The notes beneath the pieces are model-generated. The model did not search any database, was not told the DNA's origin, and saw only the letters and a list, made by a program, of their open reading frames with translations. Below are positions 33,149 through 43,498 of a DNA stretch of 64,000 nucleotides, one piece after another. A program made the position numbers and the translations under genes. Location of the stretch: positions 26,678,812-26,742,811 of the forward strand of contig NC_059502.1 of assembly GCF_914767665.1 (NCBI RefSeq). Direction: 5' to 3'. The stretch is from Harmonia axyridis. Its lineage: Eukaryota; Arthropoda; Insecta; Coleoptera; Coccinellidae. Within the stretch, counting starts at the first letter, position 1. Every line of letters starts with the position of its first letter.

Positions 33149-34455
33149 TCAATAGACATAAATGAAACTTTTGAAGCCATTTATTTCCTTGAATACTTGA
33201 AATCGGACATATACTCTAATAATTTTTTTTTTAAATTAGATGATCCTTCATATGGAAAAGTTTTTCAGTGAGCTAATAGATCACCCTGTATACAGTTCTG
33301 TGGATTCCGAAGGTGCACGAATGACGAGAGCTTTAAAGCTCATGATTGTTTTTCTCAAATTCTCCGTTCACCGAATCAATTCTACAACTTAGAAGCGATA
33401 ACACCCTGTGTTACAATGTTATACAACAAGGTTATCGGAATAACATTCCGCTCTCCATAGGCGCTGCTTATCTGGCCATTAAACAGTAGTATGAGCTCCG
33501 AACGGGCTGCTACTTGAAAAGAACATATTTCTCAGAGCGTTAAAACATTCTCAAGTACTCGTGTTCCATATGATTTATGTAACGATCGACAAGTTTTATT
33601 TCACAAATATACCATGGGAGAGAGAAGTGAGTAAGTAGTGCCGAGAGCACATACTTGTGAAGACAATGGGTGTGTTTGAAGTTGACCGCCTTGCGGTAAC
33701 CTGAAACAATGCCGGCAAGAAATGACATACTTTTCTCTATAAAACCTCGGTCGAGGTATATTCCGCTTGAGTCTTCAAATGAGCGCCTCAAATGGGCCTA
33801 TTATCGTTTCTTTTTGTAATGTACATCTCGAGTAGAGGAAGTACATTTCCAATTACGTCAGCGTATGGCCTGCTCGCAGCTGGCACTTGGCTCGAATGTA
33901 TAGGGTGTTTCAGTTTCGAGTATTCACTGTAATTTCGACAGATGAAAGAAAATTTCCTTTCATCTGCCGAAATTACGGTGGATACTTCAAAGTATTGTTT
34001 CATTTTAAATCGACAGTTTGATATGAATGTCGTTTAGCGAAAACTTTGTCAGCTTCGAGTTGTGAATTGTTTCGTCGCAGTACAGAGTACAGGGTGGATC
34101 TGTAATATTATTTCCTTTTTTTGGCTTTATATCTGAAGTATGGGGATCATTATTCTCAAGAATATACCGGGTAGCCCACCCCAAACTAAATTAAGATATT
34201 TTGTAAATATTTTTTGGTGATGTGTATGGGATAGTTAGAAGCACAATTTACAATTATTTCCATATAACAGGGTGTTCGAAAACAAAGATATAGAACAAAG
34301 TTACACTTTTTTCATTGTAACACTCTGTATACGAATTCAAAAATGGAATTGCAATCTCAAATAATGATGAGTTTATCCTTAGAAGCACCATTCACATGAA
34401 AATGTCAAAAAATTGAAAATGTGTTTTTTTTTTTAATTGATAACCAATGGAGAGA
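33149..34455. other. Unassigned, with small hairpins and CAGGGTG-type end fragments
   Basis: A 29 bp-arm hairpin lies at about 33919-33987 (GTATTCACTGTAATTTCG pairs with CGAAATTACGGTGGATAC). Sequences ACAGGGTGGATC (~34090) and TAACAGGGTGTTCG (~34267) look like transposon end scraps. No gene. Confidence 0.4.
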
Positions 34456-34457
34456 CC

Positions 34458-35350
34458 AGTAATATAATAATATTTATTATTATATTTATTAGCACACAAG
34501 AAAATCCTAACATGTGCAAATATTTGCCGTTAAAAAATTCACATTGCTTGTCAATAAAAAAAAAATCATGAACTATTAATAAATAGTATTGATAGTCAAT
34601 ATATAAATGAAAACATCATAATATGTAGGTACAAATTATCACACAATACTAAGAAATACACACATGCACAAAAATGATTCCAAAATAAATTTACTCATTC
34701 GAGAAATCGCTTAACCTGTATATTGTATGATCCAATAGTAAATCCTTCACTCTTTCACTGAACACAGCTGGACTCAATTCTTTGTAATGATCTGGAAGTT
34801 TGTTATATTGTTTTAGACATGTGTGATTCGGACCTTGTTGGGTCTTCTTCAGTCTTGCAGGAGGGATAGCGAATTTATTTTTCTTGCGTGTATTATATTC
34901 GTGGAAATTTGAATTTTTCAGAAATTCATCACTGTGTTGGTGGACACAATTGTCGCAGTAAGTATAAAGGCTGTCGTTATAGTCAGAATTCTCTCTCTCT
35001 TGAATATCTCTACAACTGTCCGTATTTTTCTTCTGGAAGAAGGCGCGTACTGCTTTCTTCTGTTGGATTGAAACTTGTTCAGCATCTGTACTCAGACCCC
35101 AAAGCAAGACACCATACAGGGCCATACCGTGGAAGGATGAATAGTACGTCAGCTTCGCAATATCAGGACCAGCAATTTTTCTCATTGTTCTGATCATGAA
35201 AATAGATGTTGACAGTTTTCGACATAGGTTAGAGATGTGGTTCTTCCAACTGGATTGGAATTCAAACTCCAGATCGAGCCCCAGATAGGATAGGGATGTG
35301 TTTATATCCGCTCTGTTCGAAAAAATGAGGATATCATATTTTTCCATGGT
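34458..35350 (-). pseudogene. Non-LTR retrotransposon 3' fragment with a 218-codon open frame
   Basis: A continuous minus-strand frame (34691-35347) covers the part after the RT palm: SYLGLDLEFEFQSSWKNHI (thumb), LTYYSSFHGMALYGVLLWG (YGV..WG block), RAFF, NYNTR-like HEYNTRKKNKFAIPPARL, and LKQYNKLPDHYKELSP (YN.LP block). It stops at 34691. The 3' tail is a TAATAATATTTATTATTATA microsatellite at about 34458-34495. The absence of internal stops over 218 codons suggests a fairly young insertion, 5' truncated near 35350. The first Met is not a real start. Confidence 0.85.
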
Positions 35351-35559
35351 GTTTTTTTAGTTCATTCATGTTTAATCTCGCAACGATGTTCTGCTAGATC
35401 ATAATGTGATATCGTCAATCCACTCTATTTTCTTTCAAGGCAATCGCAAAACTACTCACTGAACAAGACGTGATCTTCACCCTTTTGAAACAAACAGTGT
35501 ATTGGTGAGATAAATCTGTCGAACCAAATTCTTCACTTTGTTCAATTTCATTATCATTT

Positions 35560-36370
35560 CATCTGTCTTTGTCTTCTTCTTCTTTATCTGCCTTTTAAAA
35601 TCCACTCCTGGATTTAAGCCCCCCCCTCTTCTCTATCTTTAGCTCTCTAGCTATTCTATACCAGTTACGAATCTCTGCCTCTCTAAGATGTTGTCCATCC
35701 ATTTTCTGGGAGTACGCTCGACGTTCTTTCTTATGCAGCCTTGTCTCTACTGCATAATATGTCTTGTCCAACGAGTGTCATCCTATCTAGCGATGTGTTC
35801 TTCTCAAGCCCATTTCATGGTAGCAACTGGTTTTATCACAACTTCCACCTTTGTACGCAGTTTGGTTTCTTATGTGGTCTCGGAGGCTGACGTCTAGCAT
35901 TAATTTTTCAATGGCCTTTTGTGTTTTTCTGAGCTTGTTATCACTTCTGCAAGTTATATAGTCGTATCTAGTCCATATGTAAGGACCTATAGGGTACATC
36001 AGTTTTCTAGGAGTGACCCAAGTCATACGACTCTTCCTTGAATTTCGAAATCCTGATTTTCTATTCCCAGTTTTATTTGATGACCTAGGTAGACATAACC
36101 CTGGACCCTTTCGACCGTTTGCTTGCTTTTTTCTGGTGTCAGCATTTAAGCTGTCCTCAGCTCCAAAATCATATCCAGCAAATTATCCAAGTAGCTGCTG
36201 AGCGAAACGTATGCAATCTGAATAACGACTATCGATCTTAAGGCCCCTGTGGTCTGAAGTGAGTTTTTTTTTTATCTACTGCAACCCATTTCTGGCGAGT
36301 TGTATTCAACACTATCCTATTAGGCTCTCAACTCTACAGGGACATGTCCGTTACGTCGACAATTGATCTA
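35560..36370 (-). pseudogene. RTE-like endonuclease/reverse-transcriptase C-terminal remnant
   Basis: Minus-strand frames include LKIDSRYSDCIRFAQQLL-like text near 36180-36240, ITCRSDNKLRKTQKAIEKLM then LDVSLRDHIRN near 35850-35945, and an RRTHR...SLDKTYYAVETRL stretch. The string KLR.TQ.A.E..ML.VSLRD.IRN is characteristic of RTE-type elements in insects. RT palm motifs are absent. Frames shift several times. Confidence 0.6.
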
Positions 36371-38105
36371 CCTCTCATTGAACTTTTCTGGAATGAAACG
36401 ATCCATGATAGTTAAATCTATTCATTATGAACAGCTCCAGAAAAATGGAGTGATAGGTACTTATTATGCTACGAAGAGAATAAATGAATGAAAATCGTTC
36501 CAAAGCCTCCTGTTAATTAAAAAAAATACATTTGAATTATTTCGAGGCAAACCATTTCTTGACCATTAATAATTAAATATCAGTTTTATCATTTATGTCC
36601 TTGGTCCCTTTTACGTACACGGCCCACCTCCTTAGCAGAGCATGCGCAGCATGCGGCGCTATCTATCGAGTTAGCAAAGACTCATCACTCCGTGCTCGAT
36701 TAAAAAATAACCACTCTGCTGTGGCATGAAATGAGTAGAATCAGGACGATAACCCCTTGATACTATGACGGCTATTCCTCATTGACTTTTTAAGTATTCG
36801 AGAACAGTACCAACTCTACCTGTGGTTAGTCAATCTTCATCAATAAATTATATGACTCAACAAACATCTCCATATACCAAACAAAGCTATCAAGATGCAA
36901 GAATGACATACGAAGTACCCTCTCAAGATTTATACTCCATAAAACGTTCCTTCTTATCATTTTTCTTCACTTTCTTGGGCACGTCAGGATACACAACATA
37001 AGAAACAGATACTGAGGTAATGAAATATGTGGTTTCCACAATTCTTTTCAATGTAAAACAAAATTTTATGAATACAATATAACACATTGTGCACGTTGCA
37101 CCAAGCTGCTGATTCACATCAACCATTGAGAAAATGGAATGATTTTATCAACTTCCACCTGCGTGAACCCGATTATTGTTTCCATTTCAATAAATTGAAT
37201 TTCATTTTTCTTAAAGGCTCATTCTGATAATTATTTCAATGCCTGCTTTCATTACTCGTAATTACTTTTCAATTTAGTCGATCGTTGGGAGAATGTATAT
37301 CTTATAAATCTATTAAGAAGTTATCAAGAAACCAATTACACATATGGGTTTGCTTGTATACTGCCTCTAGCCTCACAGGTTCAATGATTGGCTTCCATTA
37401 CGGATACGGATGTAATATAGACACCTATGTAATATTTAGCTATCTAGAGGCATACACTATCCACATGATTTTTTTCCCTTCAGGGAATACTTGCTGATGA
37501 TAGGAAGATGCACCGATATTGCTATTCATTATAATAGGAAAATGTATATTCTCATTTTATTTCGGCTAAAACATGAAAATTATTAAGTCTTTTTCCAGAT
37601 TTCACTGAGCATGATGAAGTTGGAAAATATTTAGTTTCTAGTTTCTATAAATGCTCTGAATTTCAAGAGAAATCCTATAAAATAGCCATTTTTACCAAAC
37701 TTGTGATGGAAAATGGTTAAGTATATCATTGGTGTAGGTGACTAAAGGATGTTTTCTTTGGATACAAACAATTAACATATTTCATGTAATACTCCATTTC
37801 ATACATGATGAAAAAAAATTATTTAAAGATGATTGTTTTCTTTTCAAAATCCAATTATGTATATCCTTATGCAAAACGAAAATTGAATGAGTAACTGATA
37901 TCTTATGCAGAAAAATTTTTTTCGATCTAATTCTGTTGAGTTATTTCAGTTCGAAGTTCCCACGTATTTGGCCAATATTATCAATAAACTGAAATAATAG
38001 CTGAGAGGGAATAACTTAAATTAATTCAGTTCATTGTTAATTGAAAAATTGGACACAAAAATGAATTCTGTTGATATATAATCCATTAAAATATAAGACG
38101 GAGCA
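36371..38105. other. Unassigned; GC-rich NRF1-like stretch near 36630-36670
   Basis: Mostly AT-rich without motif. A short GC-rich block reads GCAGAGCATGCGCAGCATGC then GGCGCTATCTATCGAG, containing two near-palindromic GCATGC units. No ORF follows it. Confidence 0.3.
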
Positions 38106-38114
38106 ATATAATAG

Positions 38115-38218
38115 TTATTTATGCAACAAGTGCAAAAAGTGTTGTCCAACTCGGCCTAACGGCCACGTCGGACAATTTCACGTCGAGTGCAATAAACAAT
38201 TTTTGCACGAGTTGCATA
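38115..38218. repeat. Hairpin of ~100 bp
   Basis: Outer arms TATGCAACAAGTGCAAAAA and CAATTTTTGCACGAGTTGCA pair, and an inner TTGTCC/GGACAA with CGGCC/GGCC also pairs. The small 64-codon frame across it (cysteine-rich) comes from the palindrome and is not a gene. Confidence 0.6.
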
Positions 38219-39087
38219 CAACATTTTTTCTACGTTCATGCAAAAACCAAAAAATTATTTATTGAGGTGCGGCACTAGGTGTAGGAAAATGAAAAGCGCA
38301 ACTATAATACTTTATTATTATCGATTATCGATTTGCATTGAAACAGGAACTGATACGTTACGAACAATTTAACTCAAACTTTATTTTTACCCTCAATGTT
38401 GAAAGAAAATGAACAATTGGTGCAATTTTCAATATAAATATTTCATAGTGAAGTACTTTTTAAATTCACTTCTTGATTTGTTACTGCTGTTAACGTACTA
38501 GTACTTGGTAACTGTACATCGTTATTTCCTTCAGGCTGAAATATTTGTTTGTCATGATGACAGCACGTTGAAGTAGAATGACAGATGAGTGCAATAAAAA
38601 CTTTATTGCACTAGTGCAATAAAGAACTTCTTTTTCCACTAAATATAGTTCAATAAAGTTTTGCTTTTTGCATGAATGTAGAAAAACAAAGTTAAGCGTA
38701 TGGTTTGCGCATAGAGCAACTGTTATTGGTCAAACGATCATAAATCTTATTGTTATCTCTTCTTCTTAGATGTTGAAAGGAAAATTTGATCGATCTTCTA
38801 AATGTTTTACGTTTACTTTCGGAATCCCAAAATGGATAACCCTTTATCTATTAATAATGCAATTGATAGAATAGAAGAGAATTTCATTGAACCAATTTAA
38901 CATTTACATAGTAACTTAAAAACTACTCAAATGTAAAATATCGCACCTCCAAGTGGAGTTGCATTGTGCCTAATTTGTGAAATTCTTCGATACGAATTAC
39001 CTAATGTGTACATAATTTGAAGATCACAAGTATTATCAAAGTATTTCAATTAATAGAATGTATGGACACTTTTTACTTTGATGCTCG
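38219..39087. repeat. Second palindromic cluster including a perfect 24 bp palindrome
   Basis: 38601-38624 is a perfect palindrome (CTTTATTGCACTAGTGCAAT...). A segment at 38225-38250 (TTTTTTCTACGTTCATGCAA) has an inverted partner at 38663-38690. Together with the hairpin at 38115 this looks like a degraded MITE or compound foldback. The right part (38740-39087) is unassigned. Confidence 0.5.
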
Positions 39088-39089
39088 TA

Positions 39090-39774
39090 CTAGGTGTAGA
39101 ACTTTACTTCCGCCGTTTTGCAATAGAAGACTATAGAGGTAAGTGGTAGTTGAAATAAATAGATCGTAGATGTCATAAACCAAGCTTAGGCATTTGTACA
39201 CATTACGCCATCAGATTATTAGTCGATTTTTTTCTGCATCATGAAGTTATTCTAGATTAAACATGTCAACTTACGAGCCAAATTCTCGTTATTAGCGAGA
39301 GGTTTTAATTTTCCGCTTTGATATAAAGAAATCTGCGGCTGAGGCTAATCGAATACTCTCAAAAACCTATGGTGAGGCCGCTTTTAGTGAAAAAACGTGT
39401 CGTGAGTGGTTTCCACGTTTAAAGAACGGTGATTTTGACGGTGGGAGATGCGGTTTGCGAAGATGCAGAATGAAATGGGAAGTCCTACCCCACCCGACGT
39501 ATTCTCCAGACTACGTGCTACCTCGCACTTTCACTTATTTTAATAAATGGCACATCGTTGATAAGCACTTCGGGTCTAATGAAGAAGTAAAAAATTGGAT
39601 CGATTCGTGGATCGCTTCGAAAGATGACCAGTTTTTTCAATGCGGGATTCGTACGCTGCCGAAAGATGAGAGAAAGTAGTGGTCAGCGATTGACAATAAC
39701 TTGAATCATAAATGTACGACCCGTTTTTCACAATAAAGCCTCGAATTTCGGGAAAGAAAAGTTGTACGCCTATG
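39090..39774 (+). mobile_element. Mos1/mauritiana-like mariner, internally deleted (685 bp)
   Basis: Ends CTAGGTGTAGAAC and, inverted, CATAGGCGTACAAC with TA flanks (39088-39089, 39775-39776). The interior has the N-terminal part of the transposase (about 39310-39440: FDIKKSAAEANRILSKTYGE, SEKTCREWFPRLKNGDFD). It then jumps directly to the C-terminal part (39467-39670: KWEVLPHPTYSPDYV, KHFGSNEEVKNWIDSWIASK, FFQCGIRTLPK). About 600 bp encoding most of the catalytic domain are missing, so this is a classical non-autonomous internally deleted mariner. Confidence 0.88.
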
Positions 39775-39776
39775 TA

Positions 39777-40444
39777 TAATAATAATAAAAATAATAATAA
39801 TAATAACATTTATTGATCCTTCAAGAGAAACAAGTATAGGACAGGTCATAATAAAGCAAAAGAAAGAAAATTCAAAAAGATTAAACTAAACAATATTTGC
39901 AATTGACTGTTACTCGTATAGTTTCAAGTCATTGTCCTCTAAATATGCTCTTACTGAGTAAGTAGTAACATTTATTCAGTAACAGATTCTTAACAAATTT
40001 TTTGAAGTAGTACATATTTCTACTTCTTATAAAAACTGGTAAATGATTGAACAGAACAATCCCTAGATAGTTGGGAGATTGTTCGTATTTCGATGTTCTG
40101 TGCCTAGGAATTACTAGGATATCACCCCTCCTTGTTGGGTAAGAATGGTAACTTGATAACTTAGTAAGATTATTTTCATTCTTTTTAGTATGACGTAAAC
40201 ATTTAAACAAGTAGATACCCGCTACTGTTAATATTTCATTGTCACAAAAATAAGGTCTACAAGATGTGCGTGGATGGATATTAAATATCAGTCTTATAAT
40301 CTTCTTCTGACAAACGAGAATTCTAATCGTCGGCGTACTATGTTTCTGGGATATTTTTAACGAATAGGAGGAATAAACATTGCAATATTTGCAATGCATC
40401 ATCAGTGCATATTTGCAGTGTATCATCAAAAAGTTTTCAATCAA
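39777..40444 (-). pseudogene. Non-LTR retrotransposon 3' fragment with 171-codon open frame
   Basis: Minus frame 39929-40444 reads RILVCQKKIIRLIFNIHPRT (post-thumb block), YLFKCLRHTKKN, HSYPTRRGDILVIPRHRT and GIVLFNHLPVFIRS, the NTR...YN.LP equivalents. The element ends at the left with an AATAATAAT microsatellite next to ACATTTATTGATCCTTC. This tail directly abuts the mariner at 39774/39776, so one of the two inserted in or beside the other. 5' truncated; no frame break within the 171 codons. Confidence 0.8.
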
Positions 40445-41019
40445 CAGTGATGAACACTCGAATCGATATAATTCATATTAATCTGATCTAATTTCGTATT
40501 CTCCCCGATGCGTGAAAATCAACTGGCGCGACAACCTTTAGCCACGCCGAAGCCGGATAGTTTTTCTCCAGTATAATAAAGAAAAACAGCGATTCCCTTC
40601 TGAATAATTGGTCACTTCTCTTGGTCGCAAAAAGCCACTCAATCTTCAGCAACATCCAATTTAACGAACTGACATCGACCACGGAATGCATAATGAAATT
40701 AAAAATAGAGAGATCATTATATCAAGAGCAGTAGAAAGCATTATTTCCTGTCGACCGATTAATCATCCATTTTTGATGAATGAAATCTTGGGAACCGACA
40801 ATCTTATTGAGTTGTGGGACATGCAGTGCAAAAAATGACATAGTTCCATACCCCGAGCGGAATTAAAAAGCCGTTAATTGGAGATGGCTATAAAAAGCTC
40901 GAAGTCGTATCAATTTCCGACCGGTCAACAACTTCGAAGATTATAAATAAACACCAGTGAAGATGGATTAATTGGGCTTACCTTCCATGATATATGACGT
41001 GAAGATGGTTATTCCTAAA
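40445..41019. other. Non-repetitive, GC-balanced stretch (possible host sequence)
   Basis: More balanced composition than the flanks (e.g. 40560-40960) with TAAT-type sites; no ORF with a motif. Possible regulatory DNA, unproven. Confidence 0.25.
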
Positions 41020-41339
41020 TACAGTGGACTCTCGTTAACTCAAAACACCACGGGACCAAGATTTTTCGTCGAGTTACGTAATGAGATATAGAGGTGAACC
41101 AAATAAAAATTCAAGTTATAGAGGTGGAGAAGATATAATTATGTTCTCTATAGTAGGAGTAGATCGTATACATATTTAATGAATTTACTGAAAAATGAAT
41201 GGACTAGTTTAGTGACGTTGATAATACTATATTTGACACGATAGAATTAAAATATAGAGCAAAACTGATAAATCAGTGAAAACATTTTGAAAATCCATCA
41301 ATAAATGACTGAGAAATAGATCATTTAAATTTACGTATT

Positions 41340-41506
41340 TTAGCGCGGAACGTCTTTGGTCTCCGACTCGTCTGTGACGTCACGCCACTTGCCTGTGATC
41401 GCTACACCATAAATTACGTTTAAATACTTAGCCGCGCCAAGGCTCTCGCGCCGTTTGTAGTTGTACAGTGTAGTTTTAACTCGAGTTTTGTTTTTATGTC
41501 ACCATA
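41340..41506 (+). promoter_or_regulatory. Candidate promoter upstream of the captured exon
   Basis: A GC-richer block directly upstream of the exon contains a perfect TGACGTCA (CRE/ATF palindrome) at about 41373-41380. A second CRE with an overlapping inverted context (CACGCCACTT shared) lies at about 42038-42052. Exon and block fit a first exon with its promoter. Inference only: no start site is known. Confidence 0.35.
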
Positions 41507-41634
41507 ATGGAAGAAGGCTTCGTGAAAGGACAAGGTGACAATTTGCCCAAAATAGATATATTCGCAGTGATGGAGTTTTTTTCTTCAAATCGATCTTATA
41601 TCAGTGCTGAAATAAAAGGAGTTAAACTTTTCAA
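41507..41634 (+). CDS. First coding exon of a YqaJ/SWIM-type gene fragment
   Basis: ATG at 41507 (context CACCATAATGG) opens 42 codons that include GDNLPKIDIF and FFSSNRSYISAEIKGVK. This resembles the N-terminal portion of insect proteins with SWIM zinc finger and YqaJ recombinase domains, which read (D/E)NLPK.D......F......(F/Y)..AEIR.VK. The exon ends at 41634 with a strong donor, CAA|GTAAGT; the same frame would hit TAA one base into the intron. No downstream exons were found before the right end of the element, so it is a partial gene. It may be a transduplicated 5' end. Too short for family certainty. Confidence 0.6.
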
Positions 41635-42878
41635 GTAAGTATCTACTTTTGAGTTTGCTTCATCATGGTTCAACTTATAACGATGATTTATTTAAAAAAC
41701 GTTTCATAAACAGTTTGTAGTTGAGTACTGGTTGTTGAAGTCTATCCATTATCAATGGCAAAACATATTTATGTGAGGAGCAAATAGTAAAAAGAATCGC
41801 GCCTCATTACTTTGTACTACTTCTTCCTTTGATTCTTGTCATTTGGTACATGAAAAAACAATTTATTGGGGTTTTTAATTGTCGTGCTTGCACACATAGG
41901 CACAATACAATAATTGTAGGATTTTTTTTTATTTCAGCCATCGTGTAACGAACAAAATACGACACGAACGGCTTGAGTGATTGTACACCAATGAATTCGT
42001 AAGCACTTTGCGAATACCAGTCGCCTCGTATAAGTGGCGTGACGTCACACACTAGTACTATGAAATTATCCTTCCAAGCGCAACTTCAAAGTCCCATAAC
42101 TTTTTCATTTCTAGAGATATTTCAATGATTCTTCCACATTTTTGTTTCATTTTACTAAAATTTTTAGAATTAATCCTTAACAAAAAAATGAAAACTAGTC
42201 CATTGACAATAGAAAAATAGAAAATTTCATAATGAAATAGACCAACGAATCTCTGTGTTGACAAATGCCAATTGTCAAATTCTGAATGTTTCAAGAGTTT
42301 CTCTGATGGTGAAGATTCAGATTACAAAACGCTAAAATAATTAATTTACCAAGTGTTACTGTTCATTTCTTTTTAGGCAACTTTTTTTCAATCTGACAAC
42401 TCCTGACAAATTATTGCAACTATATGCGCAGGAGTATTTTATTCAAATTTTTTGAGCTTGTTTCAGCAATTGCTACCTCCTGAGAGGTCTCTCAAAGGCT
42501 AAGGAGTTTGATAAAAAAAAATAAACAAAAAATGTAAGTCCCACAGCCTTTACAAATCTAAACAACAAATTCAACTCTATAAAACCTCACTATGCAATTA
42601 TTGCATCAATTATTAAATACGCTCGATTCACCGACACGTTTCGACTTGTGCGGCGGGGTTTGGAATTAACTACCGACTTCAAGTTATAGAGGTAATTTCT
42701 GTTTGTCTTCGACTTATAGAGGTAAATAATAAATATGGTTAAATATATCCATAAAATCATTTCCAGTTATGCATGGAAAATTTTTCGACTTAGAGAGGTT
42801 TTTCCAAGGTGATTGAAAATAATTCGAGTTATCGTGGATTTCGAGTTAACGGGGTACGAATTAACGAGAATCCACTGT

Positions 42879-43275
42879 ATATTGTCAATCTCAGACATGC
42901 GTTGTCTTGACATTTATGCAACTAATTATTATAAATAGAGGAAGCTGTGTTTTTGACCACTCGTCCATCGGACAAATCATCATCTCTATGTCTGTGATTT
43001 TCGAATTTTGAACCGGGAATGGTCTTCAACGATAAGCTTTCATCTATTGATGGCGAATCCATGCTTAATTTCAATTCTGTCTATCTGTTTGTATACACGA
43101 TATATTTCGAACAGAACGACCTACAACTTGAAATTTGCGGATAGGTTCAGATCTCGAATGATTAAGAGTTCGTTAACGGACGAAATCTGATTATGGTTTT
43201 ATTTTCCTGTCAATTTCAAAACTGCAGATTCAATTGAGATGCTAATTTCCATTTTGGTGTTGATCGCGAAATCAT
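42879..43275. other. Unassigned DNA
   Basis: No gene or repeat recognised. Confidence 0.3.
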
Positions 43276-43498
43276 ATCTATAATTAATTCGAATAGCACA
43301 AGAGATGACATACAATTTTCAATTCCGGAAAAAGTAGCTCCTCGAGCTGGACTCGAACCCGCATCTGCTGAATAACCAGTCCAATGCTCTCACCAACTGA
43401 GAGGTTACGGGTTCGGGTCCCGCTATAGGAGGTGCTTTTTCCGGAATTGAAAATTGTAAGTCATGATATATTGTGCTATTATAATTAATTTCAGATAT
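43276..43498. repeat. tRNA-arm palindrome (~223 bp inverted repeat)
   Basis: Arms of ~85 bp pair from the outside inward: TAATTAATT, AATAGCACAA, ACAATTTTCAATTCCGGAAA, the GCTCCT/AGGAGGTGC zone, and tRNA T-arm sequences (GACTCGAACCCG on the left, CGGGTTCGGGTCCCG on the right). Both T-arms face each other around a shared stem-loop (CTCTC ACCAACT GAGAG at 43387-43403) that serves as a D-arm when read on the minus strand. Read so, 43335-43405 has D-, anticodon- and T-arm-like stems (anticodon loop CTGGTTA) but no complementary acceptor, so it is a pseudo-tRNA. It may be a tRNA-derived SINE foldback. Confidence 0.6.

Larger units (their letters stand above)
41022..42877. mobile_element. Pogo-like-ended element (1.86 kb) carrying a captured gene fragment
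   Basis: The left end CAGTGGACTCTCGTTAACTC and right end reading GAATTAACGAGAATCCACTG form a ~19-20 bp imperfect inverted repeat of the CAGTGGA-CTCTCGTTAA type common to pogo/Tigger-like elements. They are flanked by TA (41020-41021, 42878-42879). Subterminal GTTATAGAGGTGR units recur near both ends (41088, 41115; 42682, 42717). There is no pogo transposase. Instead the left third holds a GC-richer promoter-like region and an exon (separate entries). The minus-strand frames 41807-42052 and 42058-42294 have no motif. Confidence 0.75.

Noticed and set aside
33919..33987. Possible microRNA precursor hairpin
   Set aside because: Short hairpin with near-perfect arms looks like a small foldback; no conserved mature sequence is apparent.
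38071..38265. Cysteine-rich 64-codon frame (NKCKKCCPTRP)
   Set aside because: It lies over a palindromic hairpin; the pattern of cysteines comes from the inverted repeat and has no zinc-finger spacing.
43335..43405. tRNA gene on the minus strand
   Set aside because: D-, anticodon- and T-arms are visible but no acceptor stem pairs, so it is a pseudo-tRNA within a palindrome.
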